A stretch of DNA of 64,000 bases, from the NCBI RefSeq assembly GCF_031846415.1, contig NZ_JAVRHT010000001.1, positions 62,001 through 126,000 of the forward strand. The letters are read 5' to 3'. This document shows positions 36,909-46,349 of this stretch, in pieces (the first letter of the stretch is position 1; each line of letters begins with the position of its first letter). Below the pieces are notes generated by a model that saw only the letters and a list, made by a program, of their open reading frames with translations, searched no databases and had not been told where the DNA came from. The DNA comes from Rubrivirga litoralis. GTDB lineage: Bacteria > Bacteroidota > Rhodothermia > Rhodothermales > Rubricoccaceae. The translations under genes and the position numbers were made by a program.

Positions 36909-38672
36909 ATGCCCGCAGGCCCCGCCGACCGCCCGGTCAAGTTCCTCTTCGTGACCGGCGGCGTGACGTCGTCGCTGGGCAAGGGGATCGTCTCGGCCAG
37001 CCTCGGGCGCCTGCTCGAAGCGCGCGGGCTCCAGGTGACGATCCAGAAGTTCGACCCGTACATCAACGTCGACGCGGGGACGATGAACCCGTACGAGCAC
37101 GGCGAGGTGTACGTGACCGACGACGGGGCCGAGACCGACCTCGACCTGGGCCACTACGAGCGCTACCTCGGCGTGCCCATGTCGCAGGCCAACAACGTGA
37201 CGACCGGCCGCGTCTACTCGGGCGTGATCGCGAAGGAGCGGGCCGGCGCCTACCTGGGCAAGACGGTCCAGGTCGTGCCCCACGTGATCGACGAGATCAA
37301 GGGGTGGATGCGGCGGCTCGCCGAGACCGGCGACTACGACGTCATCATCACCGAGATCGGGGGGACGGCCGGCGACATCGAGAGCCTGCCCTACCTCGAA
37401 GCCATCCGCCAGCTCGTGCTCGAAGAGGGGCGGGCCAACACGGCGCTCGTCCACCTCACGCTCGTCCCGTACCTCGCCGCCGCCGGCGAGCTCAAGACGA
37501 AGCCGACCCAACACTCGGTCAAGACGCTCCAGTCGTACGGGCTCCAGCCCGATGTGCTCGTTGCGCGGACCGAGCACCCGCTGCCGGACGACGTCCGCCG
37601 CAAGATCGGCCTGTTCTGCAACGTCGAGCCCGAGGCCGTCATCGAGTCGCTCGATGCCGAGTCGATCTACGAGGTCCCGCTCCTGCTCCGCGAGCAGCGC
37701 CTCGACGAGGTCGTCTTACGGCGGCTCCAGCTGGCCGCCCCGCTCGACGTCGATCCGGGGCCGGACCTCGAAAACTGGGTCGCGTTCCTGCGCGGACTCA
37801 AGAGCCCCGACGAGAAGGTGACGGTCGCCCTCGTGGGCAAGTACGTCGAGCACCAGGACGCCTACAAGTCGATTTCCGAGAGCTTCCTGCTCGCCGGCGC
37901 CCACCGCGGCGTCCAGGTCGAGGTGCGGAGCGTGCTCTCGGACGACCTCACGGACGAGAACGTGGCCGAGCGGCTGGACGGCGTCTCCGGCGTCCTCGTC
38001 GCACCCGGCTTCGGCGACCGCGGCGTCGACGGCAAGATCGAAGCGGTCCGCTGGGCGCGCGAGGGCGGCGTCCCGTTCCTGGGCATCTGCCTCGGGATGC
38101 AGGTGGCGACGATCGAGTTCGCGCGCAACGTGTGCGGGCTGGAGGGCGCGCACTCGACCGAGTTCGAGCCCGACGCCCCGTTCCCGGTCATCTCGATGAT
38201 GGCCGAGCAGAAGACGGTGACGGACAAGGGCGGTACGATGCGGCTCGGCGCCTACACCTGCGCGCTCGCGCCGGGCTCGCTCGCGGCCGAAGTCTACGGC
38301 GGCACCGAGACGGTCCGCGAGCGGCACCGCCACCGCTACGAGGTCAACAACGACCTGCGGTACCGGCTCCGCGAGGGCGGGTTGGTCTTCTCAGGCATGA
38401 ACCCCGACCGCGACCTCGTCGAAATCATTGAGCTGCCCCGCCCCGCCCAGGGCGACGGCCAGGCGGAGGGGCCGACGCACCCGTGGTTCGTCGGCGTCCA
38501 GTTCCACCCCGAATACCGGACGACGGTCCGCGCGCCGCACCCGCTGTTCGCCTCCTTCGTCGGCGCGGCCGCCGATTACGCGCGCGCCGCCGGCCAACTC
38601 GGCGAGCCGCAAGCGCCGAGCCGCACGCGGCGCGTCCGCCGCGCGACGGCGCGCGTCCTCTCCGACGGATGA
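36909..38672 (+). CDS. pyrG: CTP synthase
   Basis: 587 aa. The N-terminal synthase domain has FVTGGVTSSLGKGI (P-loop), DPYINVDAGTMNP and GGTAGDIES. The C-terminal glutamine amidotransferase has LGICLGMQ with the nucleophile Cys near residue 394, and VQFHPEY for the catalytic His and Glu. It converts UTP, ATP and glutamine to CTP. A box directly abuts the ATG. The last ~30 residues form a basic tail beyond the usual family end. Confidence 0.97.
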   Translation: MPAGPADRPVKFLFVTGGVTSSLGKGIVSASLGRLLEARGLQVTIQKFDPYINVDAGTMNPYEHGEVYVTDDGAETDLDLGHYERYLGVPMSQANNVTTGRVYSGVIAKERAGAYLGKTVQVVPHVIDEIKGWMRRLAETGDYDVIITEIGGTAGDIESLPYLEAIRQLVLEEGRANTALVHLTLVPYLAAAGELKTKPTQHSVKTLQSYGLQPDVLVARTEHPLPDDVRRKIGLFCNVEPEAVIESLDAESIYEVPLLLREQRLDEVVLRRLQLAAPLDVDPGPDLENWVAFLRGLKSPDEKVTVALVGKYVEHQDAYKSISESFLLAGAHRGVQVEVRSVLSDDLTDENVAERLDGVSGVLVAPGFGDRGVDGKIEAVRWAREGGVPFLGICLGMQVATIEFARNVCGLEGAHSTEFEPDAPFPVISMMAEQKTVTDKGGTMRLGAYTCALAPGSLAAEVYGGTETVRERHRHRYEVNNDLRYRLREGGLVFSGMNPDRDLVEIIELPRPAQGDGQAEGPTHPWFVGVQFHPEYRTTVRAPHPLFASFVGAAADYARAAGQLGEPQAPSRTRRVRRATARVLSDG

Positions 38673-38676
38673 ACAG

Positions 38677-38711
38677 GGGGACTGGGGACTGGGGACCGGG
38701 AACTGGGGAAG
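38677..38711. repeat. one-sided heptamer array G (GGGGACT)
   Basis: Five near-exact heptamers start four bases after the pyrG stop: GGGGACT, GGGGACT, GGGGACC, GGGAACT, GGGGAAG. No complementary right arm was found before the Nudix gene; only GC boxes follow. Confidence 0.8.
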
Positions 38712-38847
38712 AGCCGCTGAGCGGGGCGGGGCGGCCTGCGTTGGGACGTGCTCGCACGGACGCCACCCCGCCCGACACAACAGCCACGCCTGGTGGAGGT
38801 GAACACGCTCGGCGGGCGGGGCGGGGCGGCTCCGGCGGGACGGGACG

Positions 38848-39375
38848 GTGAGCAGCACGGGCACGTCCTCCGGCGGCCACGTCCCGGACCGGCTCGCGGG
38901 GCACGTCCGGGTCCGCGTCGGCGCGCTCGTGTTCGACGACCCCGACGCACCGACGGCCCTTCTCCTCGCCGAGCATTCGGGCCTGTGGTCGGACGAGCCG
39001 TTCTGGACGCCGCCCGGGGGCGGGGTGGAGTTCGGTGAGGGGCTAGCCGAAGCCCTCGCCCGCGAGGTGAAGGAGGAAACAGGTGTTGACGTCGAGGTCG
39101 GAGCCGTGCGCTACGCGCTCGACTTTGTGCGCCCGCCGCTCCACGCTGTCTCGTTCTACGTCGAGTGCCGCGCCAGCCGCCCCGCCCTCGCCGCCGCGCG
39201 CCTGGGGACGGACCCCGAGCTAGGCGACGACCAAATTCTGCGCCGCCTCCGCCTCGTCCCCTTCGACGAGCTGGAGTCGATCACGCTCTACCCCGAGCCG
39301 TTCGCAGACCGCCTCGCCCGCGACGCCCGCGCCGGTTTTCCCGAAGGCACCGTCTACCTCGGCACGTTCCGATGA
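38848..39375 (+). CDS. Nudix hydrolase
   Basis: 175 aa from a GTG at 38848. The Nudix box GX5EX7REUXEEXGU is complete at about 57-79: GGGVEFGEGLAEALAREV, then KEETGV. It hydrolyses a nucleoside-diphosphate-linked substrate, which is not predictable from sequence. Its stop overlaps the next ATG by four bases (39372-39375), tying it to the ABC exporter genes. Confidence 0.9.
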   Translation: MSSTGTSSGGHVPDRLAGHVRVRVGALVFDDPDAPTALLLAEHSGLWSDEPFWTPPGGGVEFGEGLAEALAREVKEETGVDVEVGAVRYALDFVRPPLHAVSFYVECRASRPALAAARLGTDPELGDDQILRRLRLVPFDELESITLYPEPFADRLARDARAGFPEGTVYLGTFR

Positions 39376-40598
39376 GCAGCGTCCTGCCCGGGTCGCAGAG
39401 CCGCCCCGCCCGCTGGATGCGGGGCGGGGCGGGCGTAGCCGCGGCTCTCGCCCTCGGCGCGCTCGCGTCAACAACCGCTGACGGTTTGGATGCTACCGGA
39501 CGCGGTACGCTCGTCCGCTATCTGGGCATCTTGATCTCGGGCGCCCTTGCGATCGGCACACCACACCTCCTGTACCCCGATCCGGCGGCGGGGCGGCTCC
39601 AGCTGTCGAATCCGTGGGCGGGGCGGCTCCTCCGGCACCAGATCGAGCGCGTGGCGCCGATCCTCGCTGTGCTGTCCCTCCCCGCCCTCGCGGTTTCGTG
39701 GGGAGCGGGGCAGTGGTTCTTGGGCGTCGAGGGAGCGCTCGCCGTGTGGACAGTCGGGCTGTACGCGCTTGGGCGGTACGCCTCGCTCGGCCTGCGCGTC
39801 CAGGCGTGGGAGCAGAACGGGGCGAGCGGACGGCGCCGCGTCCTCACGTGGGCCACGACGGGCGCACGGTCGCCAGAGGCCGACGCGTTCACCGCGCCGT
39901 CCCTCCTCACCACGGCGGAGGTGTTTCTTGTCGGCTCCGTGCTCGCCATTCTCGGGCAGGCGCTCGGGGCGGGGTGGGGCATCGGGGGGCCAGTCGCGGC
40001 GTTGGGGCTCGCGGGGGTCGTCCTCTTGCGCCGCGCCGAAACGTACGACCGCTCGTTTTGGACCACGAACGGCGTCTGGGCCGACGCCTTCCAATCGACG
40101 GGGACCGAGGAGGACGGGCGGGAGGCGCTCGCCTACGACGCCGTGTACTGGGCGCCGCCGGCCCTCCGCCCCGCCGTCTGGGCTGGACTCCTGAGCCTCG
40201 ACCGGCGGCTGCCGCTGGGTCGGCTCGCGCTCGGTGGCCTCGCGCTCGTCGCCATCGTCGCGTTCGCGGGCGTGCCCGAAGGCGTTTTCGCCGGAGCTGT
40301 CCTGCTGTGGATCGCGGCCGTCAACGGAGCGGTCGCGTTCACGGCCCGCCCCGCCCTCATTCCCTCGGCTCTGGCGTACCGGCTCCACGGCGGGGCGGGG
40401 TGGGCGGCGGCCCGGTTCCTGATGAACGTCCGCTGGCTGCCACTGCTGATCGCTGTGCTGGCGCTACTCGCGTGGCTGACAGATGTCGAGGCCCGCTCAA
40501 TCCTCATGTGGTCACTCGTTTACCTCGCTACCGCCGCCGTCAGCTCCCTCGCGGTGACGATCGTTGAACGTTTTGCTTTCCGCCGTGCTCTCGCTTAG
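39372..40598 (+). CDS. multi-pass membrane protein, ABC exporter permease-like
   Basis: 408 aa with roughly ten hydrophobic segments, starting at about 20-40 and 48-65. No permease family motif was recognised. Its role is inferred from the following ABC ATPase gene, which overlaps its 3' end, and from an overall layout like ABC-2-type exporter permeases. The conserved-looking patches LRHQIERVAP and ARFLMNVRWLPL may face the ATPase. Confidence 0.7.
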   Translation: MSSVLPGSQSRPARWMRGGAGVAAALALGALASTTADGLDATGRGTLVRYLGILISGALAIGTPHLLYPDPAAGRLQLSNPWAGRLLRHQIERVAPILAVLSLPALAVSWGAGQWFLGVEGALAVWTVGLYALGRYASLGLRVQAWEQNGASGRRRVLTWATTGARSPEADAFTAPSLLTTAEVFLVGSVLAILGQALGAGWGIGGPVAALGLAGVVLLRRAETYDRSFWTTNGVWADAFQSTGTEEDGREALAYDAVYWAPPALRPAVWAGLLSLDRRLPLGRLALGGLALVAIVAFAGVPEGVFAGAVLLWIAAVNGAVAFTARPALIPSALAYRLHGGAGWAAARFLMNVRWLPLLIAVLALLAWLTDVEARSILMWSLVYLATAAVSSLAVTIVERFAFRRALA

Positions 40599-41298
40599 CC
40601 TCGCCCCGCTCCTAACCGTCGCGCCTGAGCGCCGTCGGCCGCTCGTGGTCGACGGCGTGACCAAAAAGTACGTGGGCGGCCCGTTCGTCCTCCGCGACCT
40701 GTCGCACACGTTCGCGCCGGGCACGGCAACGGGCTTGGTCGGCCCGAATGGATCTGGCAAGTCGACGCTGCTCCGCATTCTCTCGGCACTCAGCGTGCCC
40801 ACGGCCGGCCGCGTGCTGCTGGGCGGGGTGGGCGGGGTGGACGCGCACGCGGCGCCGCACCGCTACCTCGCGTCGGTCGGCGTGGTCCACGACCAGCCCG
40901 ACCTGCCGGGCTTCCTTTCGGCCGTCGAGACGCTGGAGTGGATCGCCCGCGAGCGCGGGACGTGGAACGATGCCGCCCCGCCCCGCCACGAGGCGCTCTT
41001 GGACGCGGTGCTCCTGGACGAGCGCCGCGCGCAGCGGACGGGCACCTACTCGGCAGGGATGACGCGGAAGGCGCAGCTCGCCGCGGCATTCGTCGGCGCC
41101 CCGTCGGTCCTGCTTCTGGACGAGCCCTTCCGCGGCCTAGACACGGCGGCGACCGAGGCGGCGCTCGGCCTGCTCGAAGCATTCCGCGACGGGGGCGGGG
41201 TGGTGGTGCTGTCGAGCCACCGCGCGGACTTGCTGGAGCGGGTGTGCGACGGCGTGTTGAACCTGGGGCGCTCCGCCCCACCCGAGCCGCCGGTGTGA
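40564..41298 (+). CDS. ABC transporter ATP-binding protein
   Basis: 244 aa from a TTG at 40564, giving a 35-base overlap with the permease gene; an in-frame GTG at 40643 would start closer to the ABC core (VVDGVTKKY). Walker A GPNGSGKST (60-68), signature YSAGMTRKAQL, Walker B VLLLDEPFRGLD and an H-loop SSHR are all present. It powers export by the preceding membrane protein; the substrate is unknown. The start is uncertain. Confidence 0.88.
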   Translation: MNVLLSAVLSLSLAPLLTVAPERRRPLVVDGVTKKYVGGPFVLRDLSHTFAPGTATGLVGPNGSGKSTLLRILSALSVPTAGRVLLGGVGGVDAHAAPHRYLASVGVVHDQPDLPGFLSAVETLEWIARERGTWNDAAPPRHEALLDAVLLDERRAQRTGTYSAGMTRKAQLAAAFVGAPSVLLLDEPFRGLDTAATEAALGLLEAFRDGGGVVVLSSHRADLLERVCDGVLNLGRSAPPEPPV

Positions 41299-41347
41299 GC
41301 GGGGCGGGGAGGAGGCCTACCTTGCCCCAAGCCCTCCCGCCCCGCCC

Positions 41348-41968
41348 ATGTCTACCGTTGTCCGCCCCGCCCTGTCGGCCTCCGAGTTTTTCGAGTGGGA
41401 GGCCGGGCAGCTCGACAAGCACGAGTTCTACCACGGCGAGGTGTTCTCGATGGCCGGGGGGACGCCGGAGCACGCCCGTCTGGCGATCCGAGCCGCGTTT
41501 CAACTCGAACGCGCGCTAGCAGGCGGTCCTTGCCAGACGTTCTCTTCGGACCTCGCCGTCGAGCTAGAGCCGGGCGGGCACTACTGCTACCCTGACCTCA
41601 CAGTCGTCTGCGGCCCGGTCGAACGGAGCGAGCACGGGCCAGCGGCCACGAATCCTACCGTGGTTGTCGAGGTGCTGAGTCCGAGTACGGCCCGCTGGGA
41701 CCGCGGCGGCAAGGCCGAAGTGTACCGCCGCGTCCCGTCACTCCAGGCGATCGTGTTCGTGGCGACCGACCGGCAGAGCGTCGAAGGGCTCGCGCGCGAC
41801 GGCGAGCGGTGGGTCCTGATCGAGCCCGACGCCGACCGGCAGTTTCTGCTCGACGCGCTCGGCGTCTCCCTCGATGTCGAGGCGCTGTACGACGGGATGG
41901 GCCTGAGCGCCGACATCCCGTTCCCGGAGAGCGACCGGGACTGGCCCGGCGCAGGCAGCGGCCGGTGA
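41348..41968 (+). CDS. Uma2 family endonuclease-like protein
   Basis: 206 aa. Core: HEFYHGEVFSMAGGTPEH, SDLAVEL, YCYPDLTVVCG, then NPTVVVEVLSPSTARWDRGGKAEVYRRVPSL. The E of VEVLSPS and the K of GGKAEVY are the presumed catalytic residues. A CCGCCCCGCCC box touches its ATG. It is the third Uma2 gene in the window and, like the others, sits alone between unrelated genes. Confidence 0.9.
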   Translation: MSTVVRPALSASEFFEWEAGQLDKHEFYHGEVFSMAGGTPEHARLAIRAAFQLERALAGGPCQTFSSDLAVELEPGGHYCYPDLTVVCGPVERSEHGPAATNPTVVVEVLSPSTARWDRGGKAEVYRRVPSLQAIVFVATDRQSVEGLARDGERWVLIEPDADRQFLLDALGVSLDVEALYDGMGLSADIPFPESDRDWPGAGSGR

Positions 41969-42016
41969 GGGCGGGGCGGTCCTCCTATCTTCGCGCCGCC
42001 CCACCCGCCCCGCCCC

Positions 42017-43216
42017 ATGGAGCCCGACGTCACCGCCGCCCTCGTCACCGACCCGACCCAGGTCGCGGCGCTGCTCGCCGCTGTCCTGGGCGCCGTGTTC
42101 GCGCTGTCGCGGGTGCCGGCGCTGGACAAGCTGTTCCGCGTGATCCCGCCGGTGATCTGGGCCTACTTCGTGCCCATGCTGCTGACGACGGCGGGCGTGA
42201 CGCCGGCGCAGAACGCGGCCTACGACTGGTTCGGCTACGTCCTGCTCCCGTTCGCGCTGTTCCTGCTCATGATCACGATCGACCTGCGGGCGATCCTGAG
42301 CCTGGGGCGGCTCGCGCTCCTCATGATGGTCGTCGGCACGCTCGGGATCGTGATCGGCGGACCCGTGGCCTACCTCGCCGTCGGGCAGTTTTTGGGCGGG
42401 GCGGAAGCGTGGCAGGGCATGGCGGCCCTCGCCGGGAGCTGGATCGGGGGGACCGCCAACATGGTCGCGCTCCAAGAGTCGGTCGGGCTGAGCGACGCCG
42501 GGCTCGCCCCGATCATCGTCGTCGACACGGTCGTCGGGTACGGGTGGCTGGCCGTGCTCCTGTTCCTCTCGGGCTACCAGGAGCGGTTCGACCGCTGGGT
42601 CGGGGCGGACACCAAGGCGCTCGACCGCGTCAACGCGACGCTCCGCGAGATCGACCAGACGCGGCAGCCGTCCACGACGGCGACCGTCGCCATGATCGTC
42701 GGGCTGGGCGTCGGGGCGGCCGTGCTGTCGCGCGTGCTCGGCGGGCTCCTCCCCGCCCTCGGCGACCCGACGATCATCTCGGGCGGGACGTGGGCCGTGC
42801 TCATCGCCGTCACGGCCGGGCTCGCGCTGTCGTTCACGCCGGTCCGCACGCTGGAGCGCGACGGGGCCAGCCAGATCGGATTCGCCGGCCTCTACCTCCT
42901 CCTCACCTCGATCGGCGCCACGGCCGACCTCGCCGCCGTGCTCCAGGCGCCGGCCTACCTGCTGATGGGCGTCGTGTGGCTGTCGGTCCACATCGCGCTC
43001 CTGTTCCTGGCGGCCAAGCTCCTCCGCGCCCCGCTCTTTTTCGTCGCCACGGGGAGCATGGCGAACGTGGGCGGGGCGGCGAGCGCGCCGATCGTGGCCG
43101 GCGTCTACCTCCCGGCGATGGCGCCCGTCGGCCTGCTGATGGCGGTGGCCGGGTACGTGCTGGGGATCTACGCCGCGCTGGGCTGCGCCTGGATGCTGGG
43201 GCAGCTGGCGGGATGA
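42017..43216 (+). CDS. DUF819 family membrane protein
   Basis: 399 aa with about ten TM helices. Signatures are PPVIWAYFVPMLLTT near residues 40-60 and AGSWIGGTANMVAL near 140, and ATGSMANVGGAASAPIVAG near the C-terminus, the inverted-repeat counterpart. The DUF819 (YjcL-like) family is related to sodium/solute carriers; the substrate is unknown. A box abuts the ATG. It is convergent with lexA, and a heptamer array begins right after its stop. Confidence 0.87.
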   Translation: MEPDVTAALVTDPTQVAALLAAVLGAVFALSRVPALDKLFRVIPPVIWAYFVPMLLTTAGVTPAQNAAYDWFGYVLLPFALFLLMITIDLRAILSLGRLALLMMVVGTLGIVIGGPVAYLAVGQFLGGAEAWQGMAALAGSWIGGTANMVALQESVGLSDAGLAPIIVVDTVVGYGWLAVLLFLSGYQERFDRWVGADTKALDRVNATLREIDQTRQPSTTATVAMIVGLGVGAAVLSRVLGGLLPALGDPTIISGGTWAVLIAVTAGLALSFTPVRTLERDGASQIGFAGLYLLLTSIGATADLAAVLQAPAYLLMGVVWLSVHIALLFLAAKLLRAPLFFVATGSMANVGGAASAPIVAGVYLPAMAPVGLLMAVAGYVLGIYAALGCAWMLGQLAG

Positions 43217-43372
43217 GGTTCGGGGTTGGCTGGTTCGGGGTTCAGGGTTGAAAGGCCGGCCGCCCTGCCCTCACGCACTCGCTTCGGAGACCGCCCCGCC
43301 CGCCGCAGCAGGGCGAGGTGGAAGACACGAACCCTGAACCTCTGAACCCTGAACCCCCAAACCCTATAACCT
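43217..43372. repeat. mirrored heptamer array C (GGTTCGG / GAACCCT)
   Basis: The left arm, 43217-43252, starts one base after the DUF819 stop: GGTTCGG, GGTTGGC, GGTTCGG, GGTTCAG, GGTTGAA. The right arm, about 43329-43372, is complementary (GAACCCT, GAACCTC, GAACCCT, GAACCCC, AAACCCT) and runs into the last codons of convergent lexA. A CCGCCCCGCCC box lies between. It may serve as a bidirectional terminator. Confidence 0.8.
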
Positions 43373-44038
43373 CCTCACGAGCGCCAGCGCCCGGCCGACG
43401 ACGAAAAACTCCCGGTCGTCCGGCCGCGCCGACTCGTCGGCGTAGGTCCGGTCGGCGGCGCGGAACTGGAGGCGCTCGTTGACGAACGCGAACCGGCGGA
43501 CGACGAGGCGGTCGTAGAACAGGACGGCCACGAGCGCGTCGTCGGCGAGGTCGCGCCAGTCGGCCTCCTCGACCACAACCGTGTCGCCCTTGCGGACGCC
43601 GGCGCCGTTCATGCCGTCGTCGCCGGCCGTGACCGCGAGGCAGTCGTCGAGGTCGGTGTCGTCGGGGAGCAGCGACGGGTCGAGGACGAGCGAGCGCCGC
43701 GAGCGGGGGAGGGGGGGGGCCGCGTTCTCCGACGTGAGCAGCCGCGCCCGCCGCCCCGCCCCCTCCTTCTGGCGGAGCAGGAAGACGGCCGGCGGCTCGT
43801 CGTCGGACGCGTAGAGGTCGGCGTCGTCGACGACCGAGAGGCCGCGCGCCTCGTGCGGCGTCCGCTCCACATAGCCCTTGGTCTCCAGCGCGACCAGCAT
43901 CTTGTGGACCCCGTTCGTGGACCGGATGCCGAGGCTCTGCCCGACCTCCTTGATCGTCGGCGGCTTCCCGTTCCGGCGGATGTAGTCGCGGAGGAACTCG
44001 TATACCTGGTTCTGTCGCTCGGTCAGGCGCGGGCGCAT
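43364..44038 (-). CDS. lexA: LexA-like repressor lacking self-cleavage residues
   Basis: 224 aa from the ATG at 44038. The N-terminal winged helix is textbook LexA (PPTIKEVGQSLGIRSTNGV, 27-45). The C-terminal S24 fold is recognisable (CLAVTAG, then GVRKGDTVVV, then DLADDALVAVLFYDRLVVRRF). The catalytic Ser of the GDSM-type motif is replaced (GDDGM, 139-143), the catalytic Lys of the VKRF position is Arg181, and the hinge has NAAPPL rather than the scissile Ala-Gly. It should bind DNA and dimerise but not undergo RecA-stimulated autocleavage, as reported for a cyanobacterial LexA. Its targets may be outside the SOS response. Confidence 0.85.
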   Translation of the reverse strand: MRPRLTERQNQVYEFLRDYIRRNGKPPTIKEVGQSLGIRSTNGVHKMLVALETKGYVERTPHEARGLSVVDDADLYASDDEPPAVFLLRQKEGAGRRARLLTSENAAPPLPRSRRSLVLDPSLLPDDTDLDDCLAVTAGDDGMNGAGVRKGDTVVVEEADWRDLADDALVAVLFYDRLVVRRFAFVNERLQFRAADRTYADESARPDDREFFVVGRALALVRRL

Positions 44039-44252
44039 CGGGCAGAGGGGTCGGGCGGGGTGTGGAGGCTCGGAGTTGTCACGTCCCCCCGCCCGCAGAT
44101 CGCCGCGAGCGGGGCGGGAGAGAAGGGGAGGCACCGCCCCGCCCGCCGAGTCCGCCGGAGGGGGCGGTGGGGCGGGGTGGGGAATGGGGGCGCCGCGGGC
44201 CGCCCCGCCCCCGTTTGGAGCGCGTGGGGCGGGGTGGCGACCGAAAGCTAGG

Positions 44253-44302
44253 GGGTGAAATCATTTTCACCCACCCGAAATAGAGGGTGAACGGATTTTC
44301 AC
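44253..44302. promoter_or_regulatory. paired inverted-repeat operator candidate
   Basis: Site 1 is GGGTGAAA (44253-44260), TCAT, TTTCACCC (44265-44272), an exact 8-bp inverted repeat. Site 2 is GTGAA (44287-44291) and TTCAC (44298-44302). The sites are about 32 bp apart, three helical turns, as expected for cooperative dimer binding. LexA autoregulation is the obvious guess but is unproven. Confidence 0.55.
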
Positions 44303-44356
44303 TTTGGGGGGTCGGAGCCCCGGATCGCCTACCAAACGGGCCGCGGAAGGGGGCAC

Positions 44357-44365
44357 TTATCCACA
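44357..44365 (+). promoter_or_regulatory. consensus DnaA box upstream of mraZ
   Basis: TTATCCACA is the exact 9-mer DnaA box, intergenic and 119 bases upstream of the mraZ start. Another exact 9-mer at 7179-7187 lies within the conserved FIHNR codons of mfd and is probably a coding coincidence. Confidence 0.5.
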
Positions 44366-44396
44366 AAAAGCGGCCTTCCCGGGGGTTTTTCGGCCG

Positions 44397-44433
44397 GTGG
44401 GGTATGTTGGAAGGGCAGTGGGGAAAAGTGGGG
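44397..44433 (+). promoter_or_regulatory. MraZ boxes (GTGGGG repeats)
   Basis: GTGGGG occurs at 44397-44402, 44418-44423 and 44428-44433, with a degenerate GTTGGA at 44406-44411. Spacings of 21 and 10 bases keep them on one helical face. MraZ is known to bind tandem GTGGG-type repeats upstream of its own gene, so autoregulation of the dcw operon is likely. Confidence 0.75.
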
Positions 44434-44483
44434 AATCGTCCCCGCAGCCTGGCGGCCCCCCTGATCACCACCCCCTCCCGGCC

Positions 44484-44936
44484 GTGGCCGGCTTCAAAGG
44501 ACAAGCGGAGAACTCCCTCGACAGCAAGGGCCGACTGCCCGTGCCGGCGAAGATGCGTCGTGCCCTGAGCCCGGACGCCAAGGAGACGTTTGTCGCCACG
44601 CGAGGGGAGGAGCAGTGCGTCGTGCTCTACCCGCTCGACTACTGGGAGGGCGAGATCGAGCCCCGCATGCGCGGGCTCAACATGTTCAACCAGGAGGACC
44701 GCGTGTTCGTCCGCCAGCTCAACCGCTGGGCCGACGAGGTGACGATGGACGGGCAGGGCCGCATCGCCGTGCCCAAGCCGCTCGTCGAGTTCGCCGGCCT
44801 CCAGCCCGGCGAGAAGGCGCTCGTCATCGGCGCCTTCGACCGCCTCGAAGTGTGGGACCCCACCGTCTTCGAGTCCCACATCAACGACCAACCCGACTAC
44901 GAATCGCTCGCGGAGCGAGTGATGGGCGGGATCTAA
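44484..44936 (+). CDS. mraZ: transcriptional regulator MraZ
   Basis: 150 aa from a GTG at 44484 (VAGFKGQAENSLDSKGR). The tandem SpoVT/AbrB-like halves are visible: DSKGRLPVPAKMR (13-25) and DGQGRIAVPKPL (~89-100). Length matches the family. MraZ controls the dcw operon; its binding repeats lie 51-87 bases upstream. First gene of the cluster. Confidence 0.95.
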   Translation: MAGFKGQAENSLDSKGRLPVPAKMRRALSPDAKETFVATRGEEQCVVLYPLDYWEGEIEPRMRGLNMFNQEDRVFVRQLNRWADEVTMDGQGRIAVPKPLVEFAGLQPGEKALVIGAFDRLEVWDPTVFESHINDQPDYESLAERVMGGI

Positions 44937-44963
44937 CCCCCCGGAGATCCTGCCCAGTTGTCC

Positions 44964-46070
<1,107 letters not shown>

Positions 46071-46349
46071 ACCGCCCCGCCCTCGTGCCTACAATGACGC
46101 TTCTGACCAACCACCCCGCCTCCGCAGAAGGCGGGCAGGGCACTCTCCCCCCCCCACCGGGGGAGGGGCGGGGTGGGGGACAGACGTCGACGGGACCGCT
46201 GACGCCTCGCCTCGCTTCCGGGCGCTCAGTCCATCGCCCAAGCCGCACGGGCGGGGTGGCGCTCCGCCCGGTCCACCACCCCTAGCCCCTCCTGTCCAGG
46301 AGGGGGACTGCTCCTGCCGCCCCGCCCCACCCCGCCCGTTCGTCCACCG
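46071..46349. other. rsmH-ftsL spacer with hairpins
   Basis: 279 bases without a gene. It contains GC boxes, a hairpin of C-rich and G-rich arms around 46145-46170, and the perfect stem CCCCTCCTG / CAGGAGGGG (46286-46305, two-base loop). Confidence 0.6.

Larger units (their letters stand above)
44039..44483. other. 445-base lexA-mraZ divergent regulatory region
   Basis: From left to right it holds GC boxes (44040-44240), an AT-rich inverted repeat at 44253-44272 with a related half-conserved copy at 44287-44302, a DnaA box at 44357-44365, and three MraZ-type GTGGGG boxes at 44397-44433. It is the promoter region for both lexA and the dcw cluster. Confidence 0.7.
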
